Of a DNA stretch of 64,000 bases, positions 25,209 through 33,893 are shown one piece after another (position 1 is the first letter of the stretch; each line of letters opens with the position of its first letter). Origin of the DNA: Leminorella richardii. GTDB taxonomy: Bacteria; Pseudomonadota; Gammaproteobacteria; Enterobacterales; Enterobacteriaceae. Below the pieces are notes generated by a model, which saw nothing but the letters and a program-made list of their open reading frames with translations, searched no databases and was not told the DNA's origin. The DNA lies in contig NZ_LS483470.1 in the NCBI RefSeq assembly GCF_900478135.1, positions 1,298,501 through 1,362,500 of the forward strand, given 5' to 3'. A program made the position numbers and the translations under genes.

Positions 25209-27497
25209 TTAAATTTTGCAGGCGCCGCTTTCGCAGCCGTCGTCTTCCGCCTTGGCCGGCATCAGGTCTTCCTGTGCGTCCTCTGCACCGTCACGGGTGT
25301 TTTGGTAGTAAAGCGTTTTCACACCGTACTTATAGGCCGTAAGCAGGTCTTTCAGCAGCTGCTTCATCGGCACCTTGCCGCCAGGAAAGCGGGTCGGATC
25401 GTAGTTGGTGTTAGACGAAATCGACTGGTCGATAAACTTCTGCATCAGGCCGACTAAGTGCAGATAACCGTCGTTGTTCGGCATATCCCACAGCAGCTCA
25501 TAGTTGCTGTGTAGCTTTTCATATTCCGGAACAACCTGACGAAGGATCCCGTCTTTTGACGCCTTGATGCTGATATAGCCGCGCGGTGGCTCAATGCCGT
25601 TGGTGGCGTTGGAAATCTGAGACGACGTCTCTGACGGCATCAGTGCTGACAGCGTTGAGTTGCGCAGGCCGTGAGTTTTAATTTCATGGCGCAGGGTTTC
25701 CCAGTCGTAGTGCAGCGGCTCGTTGCACAGCGTGTCCAGATCTTTTTTGTAGTTGTCGATCGGCAGAATGCCCTGCGAATAGCGGGTTTCGTTAAACCAC
25801 GGACAGGCTCCCTGTTCTTTCGCCAGCGCGTTGGACGCCTTCAGCAGGTAGTATTGGATAGCTTCAAAGGTTCTGTGAGTCAGACCGTTGGCGCTGCCGT
25901 CGGAATAGCGGACACCGTGCTTGGCCAGATAGTAGGCGTAGTTGATGACACCAATACCCAGCGTGCGGCGGCCCATGGAACCGCGCTTAGCGGCCAGAAT
26001 TGGATAGTCCTGGTAATCCAGTAGGGCATCGAGGGCGCGAACCGCCAGCGTAGCCAGCTCTTCCAACTCGTCCAGGCTGTCGATAGCGCCGAGGTTAAAG
26101 GCGGAGAGGGTACACAGAGCGATTTCGCCGTTTTCGTCGTTGATGTCTTCCATTGGCTTGGTCGGCAGAGCGATTTCCAGGCACAGGTTAGACTGGCGTA
26201 CGGGCGCTACGGTTGGATCAAACGGACTGTGGGTGTTGCAGTGGTCAACGTTCTGAATGTAGATACGGCCAGTAGAGGCGCGTTCTTGCATCATCAGCGA
26301 GAACAGCTCGACGGCTTTTATCTGACGCTGGCGAATTGACGCGTCCGCTTCATATTTCACGTATAGACGTTCGAATTCGTCCTGATCGGTAAAGAACGCG
26401 TCGTACAGCCCCGGCACGTCGGACGGGCTGAACAGGGTAATGCTTTCGTTTTTCAGCAGGCGCTGATACATCAGCTTGTTGAGCTGTACGCCGTAGTCCA
26501 TGTGGCGCACGCGGTTTTCTTCCACGCCGCGGTTGTTTCTCAGCACCAGCAGGCTTTCTACTTCAAGGTGCCACAGCGGATAGAACACTGTCGCTGCACC
26601 GCCGCGAACGCCGCCCTGAGAGCAGGACTTCACCGCGCTCTGGAAATGCTTGTAGAAAGGAATACAGCCAGTGTGGAACGCTTCACCGTTACGGATCGGG
26701 CTGCCGAGCGCGCGAATACGGCCGGCGTTAATGCCGATACCGGCGCGCTGGGAAACGTACTTGACGATGGCGCTGGAGGTGGCGTTAATGGAATCCAGAC
26801 TGTCACCGCACTCGATCAGTACGCAAGAGCTGAACTGGCGAGTTGGTGTGCGCACGCCGGACATAATCGGCGTAGGCAGAGAAATCTTAAAGGTCGAGAT
26901 GGCGTCGTAAAAGCGCTTCACGTAGCTCAGACGAGTCTCACGCGGATAGTGAGAGAACAGGCAGGCAGCGACCAGAATGTACAGGAACTGAGCGCTTTCA
27001 TACACCTCACCTGTCACGCGGTTTTGCACCAGATATTTGCCTTCTAGCTGCTTAACCGCCGCGTAGGAAAAGTTCATGTCGCGCCAGTGGTCAATAAACT
27101 CGCCCATCTGTTCGAACTCTTCTTGGCTGTAGTCTTCCAGCAGCAGGGCGTCGTATCTGCCCATGTCGACCATTCTCTTTACGTGGTCGTACAGTGCCGG
27201 CGGCTCAAACTGGCCGTAAGCCTTTTTACGCAGGTGGAAGATTGCCAGGCGGGCGGCCATGTACTGGTAGTCAGGCGTGTCTCGAGAGATCAAATCGGCC
27301 GCAGCGCGAATGATGGTTTCGTGGATATCAGACGTGCGGATGCCGTCATAGAACTGAATATGGGATCTCAGTTCAACCTGAGAAACGGAGACGTTGTTCA
27401 GTCCCTCTGCTGCCCAGTCCAAAACCCGGTGGATCTTGTCGAGGTTAATGCGTTCCTTGCTGCCGTCTCGTTTAGTGACCAATAAGCTTTGATTCAT
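25209..27497 (-). CDS. nrdA: NrdA, class Ia ribonucleotide reductase alpha subunit
   Basis: 762 residues (E. coli 761). The N-terminal ATP cone (LLVTKRDGSKERINLDKIHR, residues 5-95) gives dATP feedback control. The barrel contains FSSCVLIECGDSLDSI, NLCLEIALPT and ALMPSETSSQISN, with substrate-site and loop residues. The tail CESGACKI carries the redox-shuttle cysteines Cys755 and Cys760. NrdR boxes, a promoter and a DnaA box lie upstream. Confidence 0.97.
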   Translation of the reverse strand: MNQSLLVTKRDGSKERINLDKIHRVLDWAAEGLNNVSVSQVELRSHIQFYDGIRTSDIHETIIRAAADLISRDTPDYQYMAARLAIFHLRKKAYGQFEPPALYDHVKRMVDMGRYDALLLEDYSQEEFEQMGEFIDHWRDMNFSYAAVKQLEGKYLVQNRVTGEVYESAQFLYILVAACLFSHYPRETRLSYVKRFYDAISTFKISLPTPIMSGVRTPTRQFSSCVLIECGDSLDSINATSSAIVKYVSQRAGIGINAGRIRALGSPIRNGEAFHTGCIPFYKHFQSAVKSCSQGGVRGGAATVFYPLWHLEVESLLVLRNNRGVEENRVRHMDYGVQLNKLMYQRLLKNESITLFSPSDVPGLYDAFFTDQDEFERLYVKYEADASIRQRQIKAVELFSLMMQERASTGRIYIQNVDHCNTHSPFDPTVAPVRQSNLCLEIALPTKPMEDINDENGEIALCTLSAFNLGAIDSLDELEELATLAVRALDALLDYQDYPILAAKRGSMGRRTLGIGVINYAYYLAKHGVRYSDGSANGLTHRTFEAIQYYLLKASNALAKEQGACPWFNETRYSQGILPIDNYKKDLDTLCNEPLHYDWETLRHEIKTHGLRNSTLSALMPSETSSQISNATNGIEPPRGYISIKASKDGILRQVVPEYEKLHSNYELLWDMPNNDGYLHLVGLMQKFIDQSISSNTNYDPTRFPGGKVPMKQLLKDLLTAYKYGVKTLYYQNTRDGAEDAQEDLMPAKAEDDGCESGACKI

Positions 27498-27587
27498 AAC
27501 GTAATGCTACCTTTCCGTGAAAAAGTGTGCTCTTCAGAGCACCCACTATTTATTGCTCAGCGAGAGAACTGCATCACTGGCAACAAA

Positions 27588-27636
27588 ACACAATATATAG
27601 GGGGCCGTGCGGTAATGAGCTACAAGATAGTGGTGT
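27588..27636. promoter_or_regulatory. Pair of NrdR boxes upstream of nrdA
   Basis: Two NrdR-like 16-mers: ACACAATATATAG (27588-27600) and CTACAAGATAGTG (27620-27632). Their CAA..ATA.. cores are 32 bases apart, three helical turns, the usual NrdR arrangement, and they cover the -10 and start region of the nrdA promoter. Confidence 0.75.
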
Positions 27637-27652
27637 TATGCATCTTTTGCAA
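27624..27652 (-). promoter_or_regulatory. nrdA promoter
   Basis: On the minus strand TTGCAA (27647-27652), 17 bases, TATCTT (27624-27629), closely resembling the E. coli nrdA promoter as recalled. The -10 lies within the distal NrdR box. Confidence 0.7.
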
Positions 27653-27673
27653 GTGAACAAAAAAGGGAAAAGC

Positions 27674-27682
27674 TGTGGATAA
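27674..27682 (-). promoter_or_regulatory. DnaA box upstream of the nrdA promoter
   Basis: Perfect TTATCCACA on the minus strand, followed at 27686-27694 by a two-mismatch box. DnaA sites are known in front of E. coli nrdAB, so context supports function. Confidence 0.65.
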
Positions 27683-27813
27683 CCTTTGGGATAAATACGC
27701 TAAGTCACCGTATCGCTGTGAATTCTTAGTTTAAGAGAGAAGTGATAAATAAATGCTGAATTTTCGTAAAAAAATTGATTGATTTCTTATTTCACTCTGT
27801 AGGTGAATGCGTT

Positions 27814-27834
27814 GGCCGCCATTTTTTGGCGGCC
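27814..27834 (-). terminator. Hairpin after ubiG
   Basis: Stem GGCCGCC / GGCGGCC 8 bases after the ubiG stop. The T run is in the loop on the + strand, not after the stem, so terminator strength is uncertain. Confidence 0.4.
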
Positions 27835-27841
27835 GATAGCG

Positions 27842-28552
27842 CTATGCTTCCCGCGTGCAGTGCAGCATATAGTTGACGTCAACGTTCGGACCAAGCCAAA
27901 AGCGCTGGCGCAGCGGATTGTAGTGAAGGCCAATAATGTGCTTTTCTCTTAGCGGCGTGTGGCTCACCCAGTCGATTAGCTCTGAAGGCCTGATAAACTT
28001 TTTGGCGTCGTGTGTGCCCTTGGGCACCATGCGCATCACGTATTCAGCGCCGACCACCAGCATCAGCCAGGCTTTGCTGTTGCGGTTAATGGTTGAAAAG
28101 AACACTTGTCCACCCGGCTTAACCAGCGCGGCACAGGCGTTTATCACTGACGCTGGGTCAGGGACATGCTCCAGCATTTCCATGCAGGTGACAACATCGT
28201 ACTGGCCGGGCCGCTCTTGCGCAAGGCTTTCTACGGTTTGTTGGATATATTCAACCTCTACGCCGCTTTCCAAAGCGTGCAGTCGTGCAACCGCCAGCGG
28301 CTCTGTGCCCATGTCGAGGCCAGTGACTTTGGCGCCTTCTTTAGCCATGCTTTCAGAGAGAATGCCGCCGCCGCAGCCGACGTCGAGCACGCGTTTGCCG
28401 AACAGGCCGTCAGCGCGGTTTTGAATATAGTCCAGACGCAGCGGGTTGATTTGATGCAGCGGCTTAAATTCACCGTCAAGATCCCACCAGCGTGAAGCCA
28501 TCGCTTCAAACTTGGCTATTTCATTAAGATCGACGTTCTCTGTCACGCTCAT
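27842..28552 (-). CDS. ubiG: UbiG, bifunctional O-methyltransferase of ubiquinone synthesis
   Basis: 236 residues. SAM-binding motif VLDVGCGGG (residues 55-63) and the acidic GLDMG loop, then CMEMLEHVPDP and RPSELIDWV, match UbiG, which performs both O-methylations of the ubiquinone ring at the inner membrane. Divergent from gyrA, as in E. coli. Confidence 0.96.
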   Translation of the reverse strand: MSVTENVDLNEIAKFEAMASRWWDLDGEFKPLHQINPLRLDYIQNRADGLFGKRVLDVGCGGGILSESMAKEGAKVTGLDMGTEPLAVARLHALESGVEVEYIQQTVESLAQERPGQYDVVTCMEMLEHVPDPASVINACAALVKPGGQVFFSTINRNSKAWLMLVVGAEYVMRMVPKGTHDAKKFIRPSELIDWVSHTPLREKHIIGLHYNPLRQRFWLGPNVDVNYMLHCTREA

Positions 28553-28747
28553 GGCTGGGTACCTGATAAATAAAACTGTAGGGGCGACAGTATACCCACA
28601 ATTTTCGTCGGAAGGGAGTTAGGCTGTGTTGTATCACTGCCTCTGATAGCGGCGTTGAATCAAAATGACGGCTATCGCCGTTTACTGACAGCGGCGGGAT
28701 ACAGCCTTGAGGAAAAGTGGGGAATATTAGAAACCCCCGGCGGGATG

Positions 28748-28756
28748 TGATATAAT
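28748..28756 (+). promoter_or_regulatory. gyrA extended -10 promoter element
   Basis: TGATATAAT about 45 bases before the gyrA start: a perfect TATAAT with the TG extension and no good -35 (TTAGAA at 18 bases). Weak -35 plus strong -10 is what supercoiling-sensitive gyrase promoters look like. Confidence 0.6.
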
Positions 28757-28801
28757 TTTGCACCTTTTCGAGGCTAATAAATTTTGAGGGATAGCGGCTT
28801 C

Positions 28802-31519
28802 ATGAGCGATCTTGCCAGAGAAATAATGCCGGTAAATATCGAGGACGAGCTAAGAACCTCGTACCTTGACTATGCGATGTCTGTAATTGTAGGGCGCGCA
28901 CTGCCGGACGTTAGAGATGGACTTAAGCCCGTACACCGTCGCGTACTGTATGCGATGAGTGTACTCGGCAACGATTGGAATAAACCCTATAAGAAGTCGG
29001 CTCGTGTTGTAGGCGACGTTATCGGTAAATACCACCCTCACGGCGACAGTGCCGTCTATGACACTATTGTTCGCATGGCGCAGCCGTTTTCTCTGCGCTA
29101 TTTGCTGGTTGACGGTCAGGGTAACTTCGGTTCCATCGACGGCGACTCCGCGGCGGCGATGCGTTATACCGAAATCCGCATGTCGAAGATGGCGCACGAC
29201 CTGCTGGCGGATCTGGATAAAGAAACCGTAGACTTCGGGCCGAACTATGACGGCACCGAGCAGATCCCTACCGTGCTGCCGACTCGTGTTCCCAACCTGC
29301 TGGTAAACGGTTCTTCCGGTATCGCCGTGGGCATGGCGACCAACATTCCGCCTCACAACCTGGTTGAAGTGATTAACGGCTGCCTGGCCTATATCGATGA
29401 TGAGCACATCACCCTTGAGGGGCTGATGGAACACATCCCGGGGCCGGACTTCCCGACAGCGGCGATCATTAACGGCCGTCGCGGCATTGAAGAAGCCTAT
29501 CGCACCGGCCGCGGCAAAATCTATCTTCGCGCCCGCGCCGAGATCGAAACTGACGAGAAGGGCAGTAAAGAAACCATCATCGTTCATGAAATTCCCTATC
29601 AGGTGAACAAAGCTCGCCTGATTGAGAAAATCGCTGAGCTGGTGAAAGACAAGAAGGTCGAAGGCATCAGTGCGCTGCGCGACGAGTCCGATAAGGACGG
29701 TATGCGTATCGTGATTGAAGTCAAGCGTGATGCAGTCGCTGAAGTGGTGCTGAATAACCTTTATTCACAAACTCAGCTGCAGGTAACGTTTGGCATCAAC
29801 ATGGTGGCGCTGCACAACGGTCAGCCTAAGCTGCTGGGTCTGAAGGACATGCTGGAGGCGTTTGTTCGTCACCGTCGTGAAGTTGTCACTCGTCGCACCA
29901 TCTTTGAACTGCGTAAAGCCCGTGAGCGTGCGCATATCCTTGAAGGCCTGGCGATTGCGCTGGCCAACATCGATCCGATCATTGAGCTTATCCGCGCTGC
30001 GGCAACGGCTGCTGAAGCGAAGGTTGGCCTGCTGGCTCGTCCTTGGGAGCTTGGTAACGTGGCGGCAATGCTGGAGCGCGCCGGTGACGACGCCGCTCGC
30101 CCAGAGTGGCTGGAGCCAGAGTACGGCATTCGTGACGGTAAGTACTACCTGACCGAACAGCAGGCTCAGGCGATCCTTGAGCTACGCCTGCACCGCCTGA
30201 CCGGCCTTGAGCATGAAAAGCTGCTGGACGAATACAAAGAGCTGCTAGTGCAGATCGCTGCGCTGATTCTGATCTTAGAAAGCCCAGAGCGCCTGATGGA
30301 AGTGATCCGTGAAGAGCTGACGGCCATTCGCGATCAGTACAACGATCCGCGTCGTACTGAGATCACAGCCAATACCGCTGATATCAATATCGAAGACCTG
30401 ATCGAGCAAGAGAACGTGGTTGTGACGCTGTCCCATCAGGGCTACGTCAAGTATCAGCCGCTGTCTGACTACGAGGCTCAGCGTCGCGGTGGTAAAGGTA
30501 AATCAGCGGCTCGTATTAAAGAAGAAGACTTTATTGAGCGCCTGCTGGTGGCGAATACCCACGATACAATCCTGTGCTTCTCTAGCCGGGGTCGTCTGTA
30601 CTGGCTGAAAGTGTACCAATTGCCGGAAGCCAGCCGCGGTGCTCGCGGTCGCCCAATCATCAATATTCTGCCGCTGGAACAGGATGAGCGTATTACCGCC
30701 ATTCTGCCGGTTCGCGAATATGAAGAGGGGCGCAATGTCTTTATGGCAACCGCTAATGGTACTGTGAAGAAAACTCAGTTAACTGAGTTCAGCCGTCCGC
30801 GCAGTGCGGGTATCATCGCAATCACTCTGAACGACGGTGACGAGCTGATCGGCGTTGACGTAACCGGCGGTGCTAACGAAGTGATGCTGTTCTCTGCCAT
30901 GGGTAAAGTGGTTCGCTTCTCCGAGGCGGCGGTTCGCTCAATGGGCCGTACCGCAGCCGGCGTGCGCGGTATTCGTCTGGCTGAAGGCGATAAAGTGGTT
31001 TCTCTTATCGTCCCTTACGGCGTCGACAAGCCGCAGGTTCATGGCGATGAGGCGTTGGAAGACGACGCGCTGCTTAATGACGACCTGCCGGAAGAGGACG
31101 ACGATGAGGGTGCAGAAGAAGCAACGTCCAACGGTATCGGCGATATTCTGACGGTAACAGAAAACGGCTTCGGCAAGCGCACTAGCCTGGACAGCTACCC
31201 GGCGAAGTCTCGCGGCACCAAGGGGGTTATCTCCATCAAGGTGAGTGAGCGTAACGGCAAGGTCGTTGGCGCAGTGCAGGTAGACGCCTGTGATCAAATC
31301 ATGCTTATCACTGACGCTGGCACACTGGTTCGTACTCGCGTAGCGGAAGTCAGCGTTGTGGGCCGTAATGCCCAGGGCGTGACGATTATCCGTACGGCTG
31401 AAGACGAGCGGGTTGTTGGCCTACAGCGGGTTGCTGATGTTGAAGAAGATGATGAAAGCGCCTGCGATGAAGCGCTGATTGAAGGTTCTGATGCGGTAGA
31501 GTCTTCTGACGAAGAATAA
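28802..31519 (+). CDS. gyrA: GyrA, DNA gyrase subunit A, with an acidic insertion in the C-terminal domain
   Basis: 905 residues from ATG 28802 (MSDLAREIMPVN); E. coli has 875. The breakage-reunion domain is complete, with Tyr122 in AAAMRYTEIR. The quinolone region reads GDSAVYDT, Ser and Asp at the usual resistance sites, i.e. the susceptible form. The GyrA box QRRGGKGK is present. Between SLIVP and ILTVTENGFGKRT the beta-pinwheel carries about 37 extra residues rich in Asp and Glu (DNA ~31018-31137), where E. coli has only RGDGA. A second acidic tail ends the protein. Frame and flanks are intact, so the insertion is not an error. Confidence 0.97.
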   Translation: MSDLAREIMPVNIEDELRTSYLDYAMSVIVGRALPDVRDGLKPVHRRVLYAMSVLGNDWNKPYKKSARVVGDVIGKYHPHGDSAVYDTIVRMAQPFSLRYLLVDGQGNFGSIDGDSAAAMRYTEIRMSKMAHDLLADLDKETVDFGPNYDGTEQIPTVLPTRVPNLLVNGSSGIAVGMATNIPPHNLVEVINGCLAYIDDEHITLEGLMEHIPGPDFPTAAIINGRRGIEEAYRTGRGKIYLRARAEIETDEKGSKETIIVHEIPYQVNKARLIEKIAELVKDKKVEGISALRDESDKDGMRIVIEVKRDAVAEVVLNNLYSQTQLQVTFGINMVALHNGQPKLLGLKDMLEAFVRHRREVVTRRTIFELRKARERAHILEGLAIALANIDPIIELIRAAATAAEAKVGLLARPWELGNVAAMLERAGDDAARPEWLEPEYGIRDGKYYLTEQQAQAILELRLHRLTGLEHEKLLDEYKELLVQIAALILILESPERLMEVIREELTAIRDQYNDPRRTEITANTADINIEDLIEQENVVVTLSHQGYVKYQPLSDYEAQRRGGKGKSAARIKEEDFIERLLVANTHDTILCFSSRGRLYWLKVYQLPEASRGARGRPIINILPLEQDERITAILPVREYEEGRNVFMATANGTVKKTQLTEFSRPRSAGIIAITLNDGDELIGVDVTGGANEVMLFSAMGKVVRFSEAAVRSMGRTAAGVRGIRLAEGDKVVSLIVPYGVDKPQVHGDEALEDDALLNDDLPEEDDDEGAEEATSNGIGDILTVTENGFGKRTSLDSYPAKSRGTKGVISIKVSERNGKVVGAVQVDACDQIMLITDAGTLVRTRVAEVSVVGRNAQGVTIIRTAEDERVVGLQRVADVEEDDESACDEALIEGSDAVESSDEE

Positions 31520-31542
31520 GCTGCTTTAGTTCTTTCTTGCTA

Positions 31543-31571
31543 AAAAGCCGACGCGTTGAGCGTCGGCTTTT
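31543..31571 (+). terminator. gyrA terminator, shared with dinI
   Basis: Perfect 12-bp stem AAAAGCCGACGC / GCGTCGGCTTTT with loop GTTGA; A and T tails on either side allow use from both strands. Confidence 0.85.
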
Positions 31572-31597
31572 CTATTTATATAGCTTATAGAAATATA

Positions 31598-31840
31598 TTA
31601 CTGATAGGCTTCAAACCAGTCGTCAGCACTTTCCCAGGTTTGCTGAAGGATCTCGCTGACCAGCTCCTTATCGGACTTCATGCCGCCCAGCACGGTGATG
31701 TCGTTAGCGCTGCCGCGCCTAACTCTGACGCGGACGTCCGCAAAGTGACAAAACAGGCGCTTTTCCAATTCTTCTTTTAACGCCGCCTCGGCTCCGTTAG
31801 GAAGCACGTCTTCTTTACGTATGGAGATTTCAACCTGCAT
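31598..31840 (-). CDS. dinI: DinI-family SOS modulator
   Basis: 80 residues from ATG 31840 (MQVEISIRKEDVLP), preceded by GAGGT; an upstream in-frame ATG gives an unlikely leader. The C-terminal SEILQQTWESADDWFEAYQ is the acidic helix by which DinI binds RecA filaments. A LexA box lies 25 bases upstream, as expected for an SOS gene. Convergent with gyrA. It could be a DinI paralogue rather than the orthologue. Confidence 0.9.
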   Translation of the reverse strand: MQVEISIRKEDVLPNGAEAALKEELEKRLFCHFADVRVRVRRGSANDITVLGGMKSDKELVSEILQQTWESADDWFEAYQ

Positions 31841-31865
31841 GATTGACCTCGATGGATAAAAAATA

Positions 31866-31881
31866 CTGTATATATATATAG
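31866..31881. promoter_or_regulatory. LexA (SOS) box upstream of dinI
   Basis: CTGTATATATATATAG: perfect left half-site CTGT and AT-rich core, right half TAG instead of CAG. Flanks TA and TA extend the symmetry. Confidence 0.85.
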
Positions 31882-32105
31882 TATATTGAGATGAAAAAGA
31901 TGGCAATGGGCAAAAGACGGGGTGGAAGAAGAAGGTGATGCGGCGATGATAAATACCAGTGAGAATAAGCCAGTAAATGTGGTGAGATCTCTAAACAGCA
32001 CAAAAAAGAAAATCACGTCAGGATTGTATAAATCTCATTGTCATATCAGGGATTTGTTCTATTTTAGCGGGTAAGAAACAACTCCATTAAATGAAAGGGA
32101 ATATC

Positions 32106-32519
32106 ATGAAGTTAAAGTCTACTATTGTTGGGCTATTCAGCGTTGCGTTACTTGCAGGAAGCATGAGTGCATTTGCCGCTCAGGATGGAGAAGAACATTC
32201 ATCGACGCCTGCCCATTCAGAGCAGTCTGCAGATCGCGATGATAAAAATGGCAAGAAGCGCCCAGAAGGTAAGCAGGGCAATCATCAGCGTAAGGATGGC
32301 AATAAGTCAAATAGCGATAAACAATCTGAAAAGCGCAAGGACGGGGAGAATAAGAAGCGCACTGACGGTAAGAAATCAGAGAAGCGCAAGGCTGGAGAAG
32401 GCAAGAAGCGTACTGACGGAAAGAGATCAGAAAAGCGCAAAAATGGGAATAACAGGAAGCCTACTGATGGAGCAGCTTCAGAGCAGCACCGCGATGAAGG
32501 TGATAAAAAGCCGGACTAA
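32106..32519 (+). CDS. Exported lysine-rich tandem-repeat protein
   Basis: 137 residues from ATG 32106 (AAGGGA upstream). A signal peptide ends at SAFA-AQD. The mature protein is extremely polar and basic, with a 17-residue repeat in at least three copies (SEKRKDGENKKRTDGKK and variants; 51-bp DNA period), plus degenerate units on both sides. No hydrophobic core or cysteines, so it is probably disordered in the periplasm or outside. It may bind nucleic acid, LPS or peptidoglycan by charge. No family recognised. Confidence 0.7.
   Translation: MKLKSTIVGLFSVALLAGSMSAFAAQDGEEHSSTPAHSEQSADRDDKNGKKRPEGKQGNHQRKDGNKSNSDKQSEKRKDGENKKRTDGKKSEKRKAGEGKKRTDGKRSEKRKNGNNRKPTDGAASEQHRDEGDKKPD
32252..32504 (+). 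repeat. 51-bp coding tandem repeat
   Basis: In-frame repeats encoding SEKRK-x-GE-x-KKRTDGK units; the central copies at about 32326-32475 are most alike (AAGAAGCG(C/T)ACTGACGG blocks recur), decaying toward both ends. Confidence 0.65.
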
Positions 32520-32541
32520 GATGATTAGTAGAGATTTGAAG

Positions 32542-32567
32542 CGGCGGCTTAATTCCGCCGTTTTTTT
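32542..32567 (+). terminator. Terminator of the repeat-protein gene
   Basis: Stem CGGCGG / CCGCCG, 7-base loop, followed by T7. Confidence 0.85.
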
Positions 32568-32662
32568 GTCTCTAATTTATGCCAGTATTCGGCATCATGA
32601 ATTTTTTTCATGTTCCGTGAAATTTCCTCATTTGCCAGAAGGCTGACGGTGTGCCAATAATT

Positions 32663-32686
32663 AGACGTTCAGATGTTTAGACGTCT
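32663..32686. promoter_or_regulatory. Three tandem met boxes (MetJ operator)
   Basis: Contiguous 8-mers AGACGTTC, AGATGTTT and AGACGTCT; the last is the perfect MetJ consensus. They lie 43 bases before the MetE-like gene, with TATAAA directly after, so MetJ-SAM repression of this gene is expected. Confidence 0.85.
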
Positions 32687-32728
32687 AATTATAAATGCAC
32701 TGTATTCGCACTACCGAGGAGATACCCC

Positions 32729-33796
32729 ATGCAGCCACAGCAAGCCCCCTTTCGCGCCGATATTGTCGGTAGTTTTCTGAGACCCGATGCTATCAAATCT
32801 GCTCGCGAGCGTTTTGCCAGCGGTGTGATAGACGCCGCGGCGCTGCGTCAGGTAGAAAACGACGCGATCCGAGCCTCAGTAGCACAGCAGTGCGCCTGTG
32901 GGCTACACGTTGTAACCGACGGTGAATTTCGTCGAGCGTGGTGGCATCTCGACTTTTTTGCTGAACTGGAGGGGGTAGAACTCTATAGCGCAGAGCAGGG
33001 TATTCAGTTTAAAGGTATCCAAACGAAGGCGCAAAGCGTACGGATAACGGGAAAAGTGGCCTTCGGCAACCACCCTATGCTGGAAGATTTTCGCTTTTTA
33101 AAGAGTATCAGCGGCAGCGCTCAGCCTAAAATGACTATTCCCAGTCCCAGCGTTTTGCACTTTCGCGGCGGAGCGGCGGCTATAGACCGGACGGTTTATC
33201 CTGACCTGAACGACTACTTTGACGATTTGGCAACCACGTGGCGTGATGCGATCCGTGCGTTTTATGACGCGGGATGTCGCTACTTGCAGCTGGATGACAC
33301 GGTGTGGGCCTACCTGTGTTCTGACGAACAGCGCGCTGAGGTTCGTGCCAGAGGGGAAGACCCTGATGAATTGACCAGAATTTACGCCCGAGTGTTGAAT
33401 AAGGCGCTGGAAGGGAAGCCAGAAGATCTTACTGTAGGGCTACACGTGTGCCGCGGCAACTTTCGTTCTCGATGGATTTCTGAAGGCGGCTATGAGCCTG
33501 TAGCAGAAGTGCTGTTTGGCACCGTTAACGTGGATGCCTTTTTCCTTGAGTACGATAACGACCGTTCCGGTGACTTCTCACCGCTGCGCTTTATTCGCCC
33601 GGGGAAACAGCGTGTAGTGCTGGGTTTGATTACCACAAAGAATGGCGAGTTGGAAAATCCTGAACTGATTAAAGCGCGCCTGAAAGAAGCCTCTGAATTT
33701 GTGGATCTTAATCAGGTGTGTTTAAGCCCGCAGTGCGGCTTTGCCTCAACGGAAGAGGGAATGCTATTACTGAACAACAGCAGTGGGACAAGGTGA
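32729..33796 (+). CDS. MetE C-terminal-like (cobalamin-independent methionine synthase family) protein, frameshifted near its end
   Basis: 355 residues as it reads. The TIM-barrel methyltransferase of the YxjG/MetE-C type: IVGSFLRPDAIKSAR, VTDGEFRRAWWHLDFF, LQLDDTVWAYL, and the zinc ligands in GLHVCRGNF and SPQCGFAS. The reading frame changes after STEEG: with one more G at 33757-33759 it would continue NAITEQQQWDKVKLV to TAA at 33829-33831, the family's normal tail, adding about 11 residues. All active-site residues precede the break. Good ribosome site GAGGAG at 8 bases. Probably methylates homocysteine with an unknown donor; three met boxes upstream link it to methionine supply. Confidence 0.88.
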   Translation: MQPQQAPFRADIVGSFLRPDAIKSARERFASGVIDAAALRQVENDAIRASVAQQCACGLHVVTDGEFRRAWWHLDFFAELEGVELYSAEQGIQFKGIQTKAQSVRITGKVAFGNHPMLEDFRFLKSISGSAQPKMTIPSPSVLHFRGGAAAIDRTVYPDLNDYFDDLATTWRDAIRAFYDAGCRYLQLDDTVWAYLCSDEQRAEVRARGEDPDELTRIYARVLNKALEGKPEDLTVGLHVCRGNFRSRWISEGGYEPVAEVLFGTVNVDAFFLEYDNDRSGDFSPLRFIRPGKQRVVLGLITTKNGELENPELIKARLKEASEFVDLNQVCLSPQCGFASTEEGMLLLNNSSGTR

Positions 33797-33845
33797 AGCT
33801 GGTTACGGGCATTGCTGCTGAGATCTGGTAATTAACTGCACCATA

Positions 33846-33884
33846 AAAAAAGCCCGTCGCCGAGGAAGCGGCGGCGGGCTTTTT
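33846..33884. terminator. Bidirectional terminator between MetE-like and autotransporter genes
   Basis: Long stem AAAAAGCCCGTCGCCG / CGGCGGCGGGCTTTTT (one mismatch) with loop AGGAAG; T tails on both strands. Confidence 0.9.
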
Positions 33885-33893
33885 AGCGTTTTA

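Noticed and set aside
28961..29090. Possible quinolone-resistance change in GyrA
   Set aside because: The QRDR reads GDSAVYDT with the susceptible Ser and Asp; no resistance substitution.
32252..32504. Tandem repeats as a possible CRISPR array
   Set aside because: The repeats are contiguous, in-frame and coding, with no unique spacers and no cas genes.
32167..32646. 159-codon frame overlapping the lysine-rich repeat protein
   Set aside because: It is the same repeats read out of frame; lacks signal peptide and runs through the terminator.
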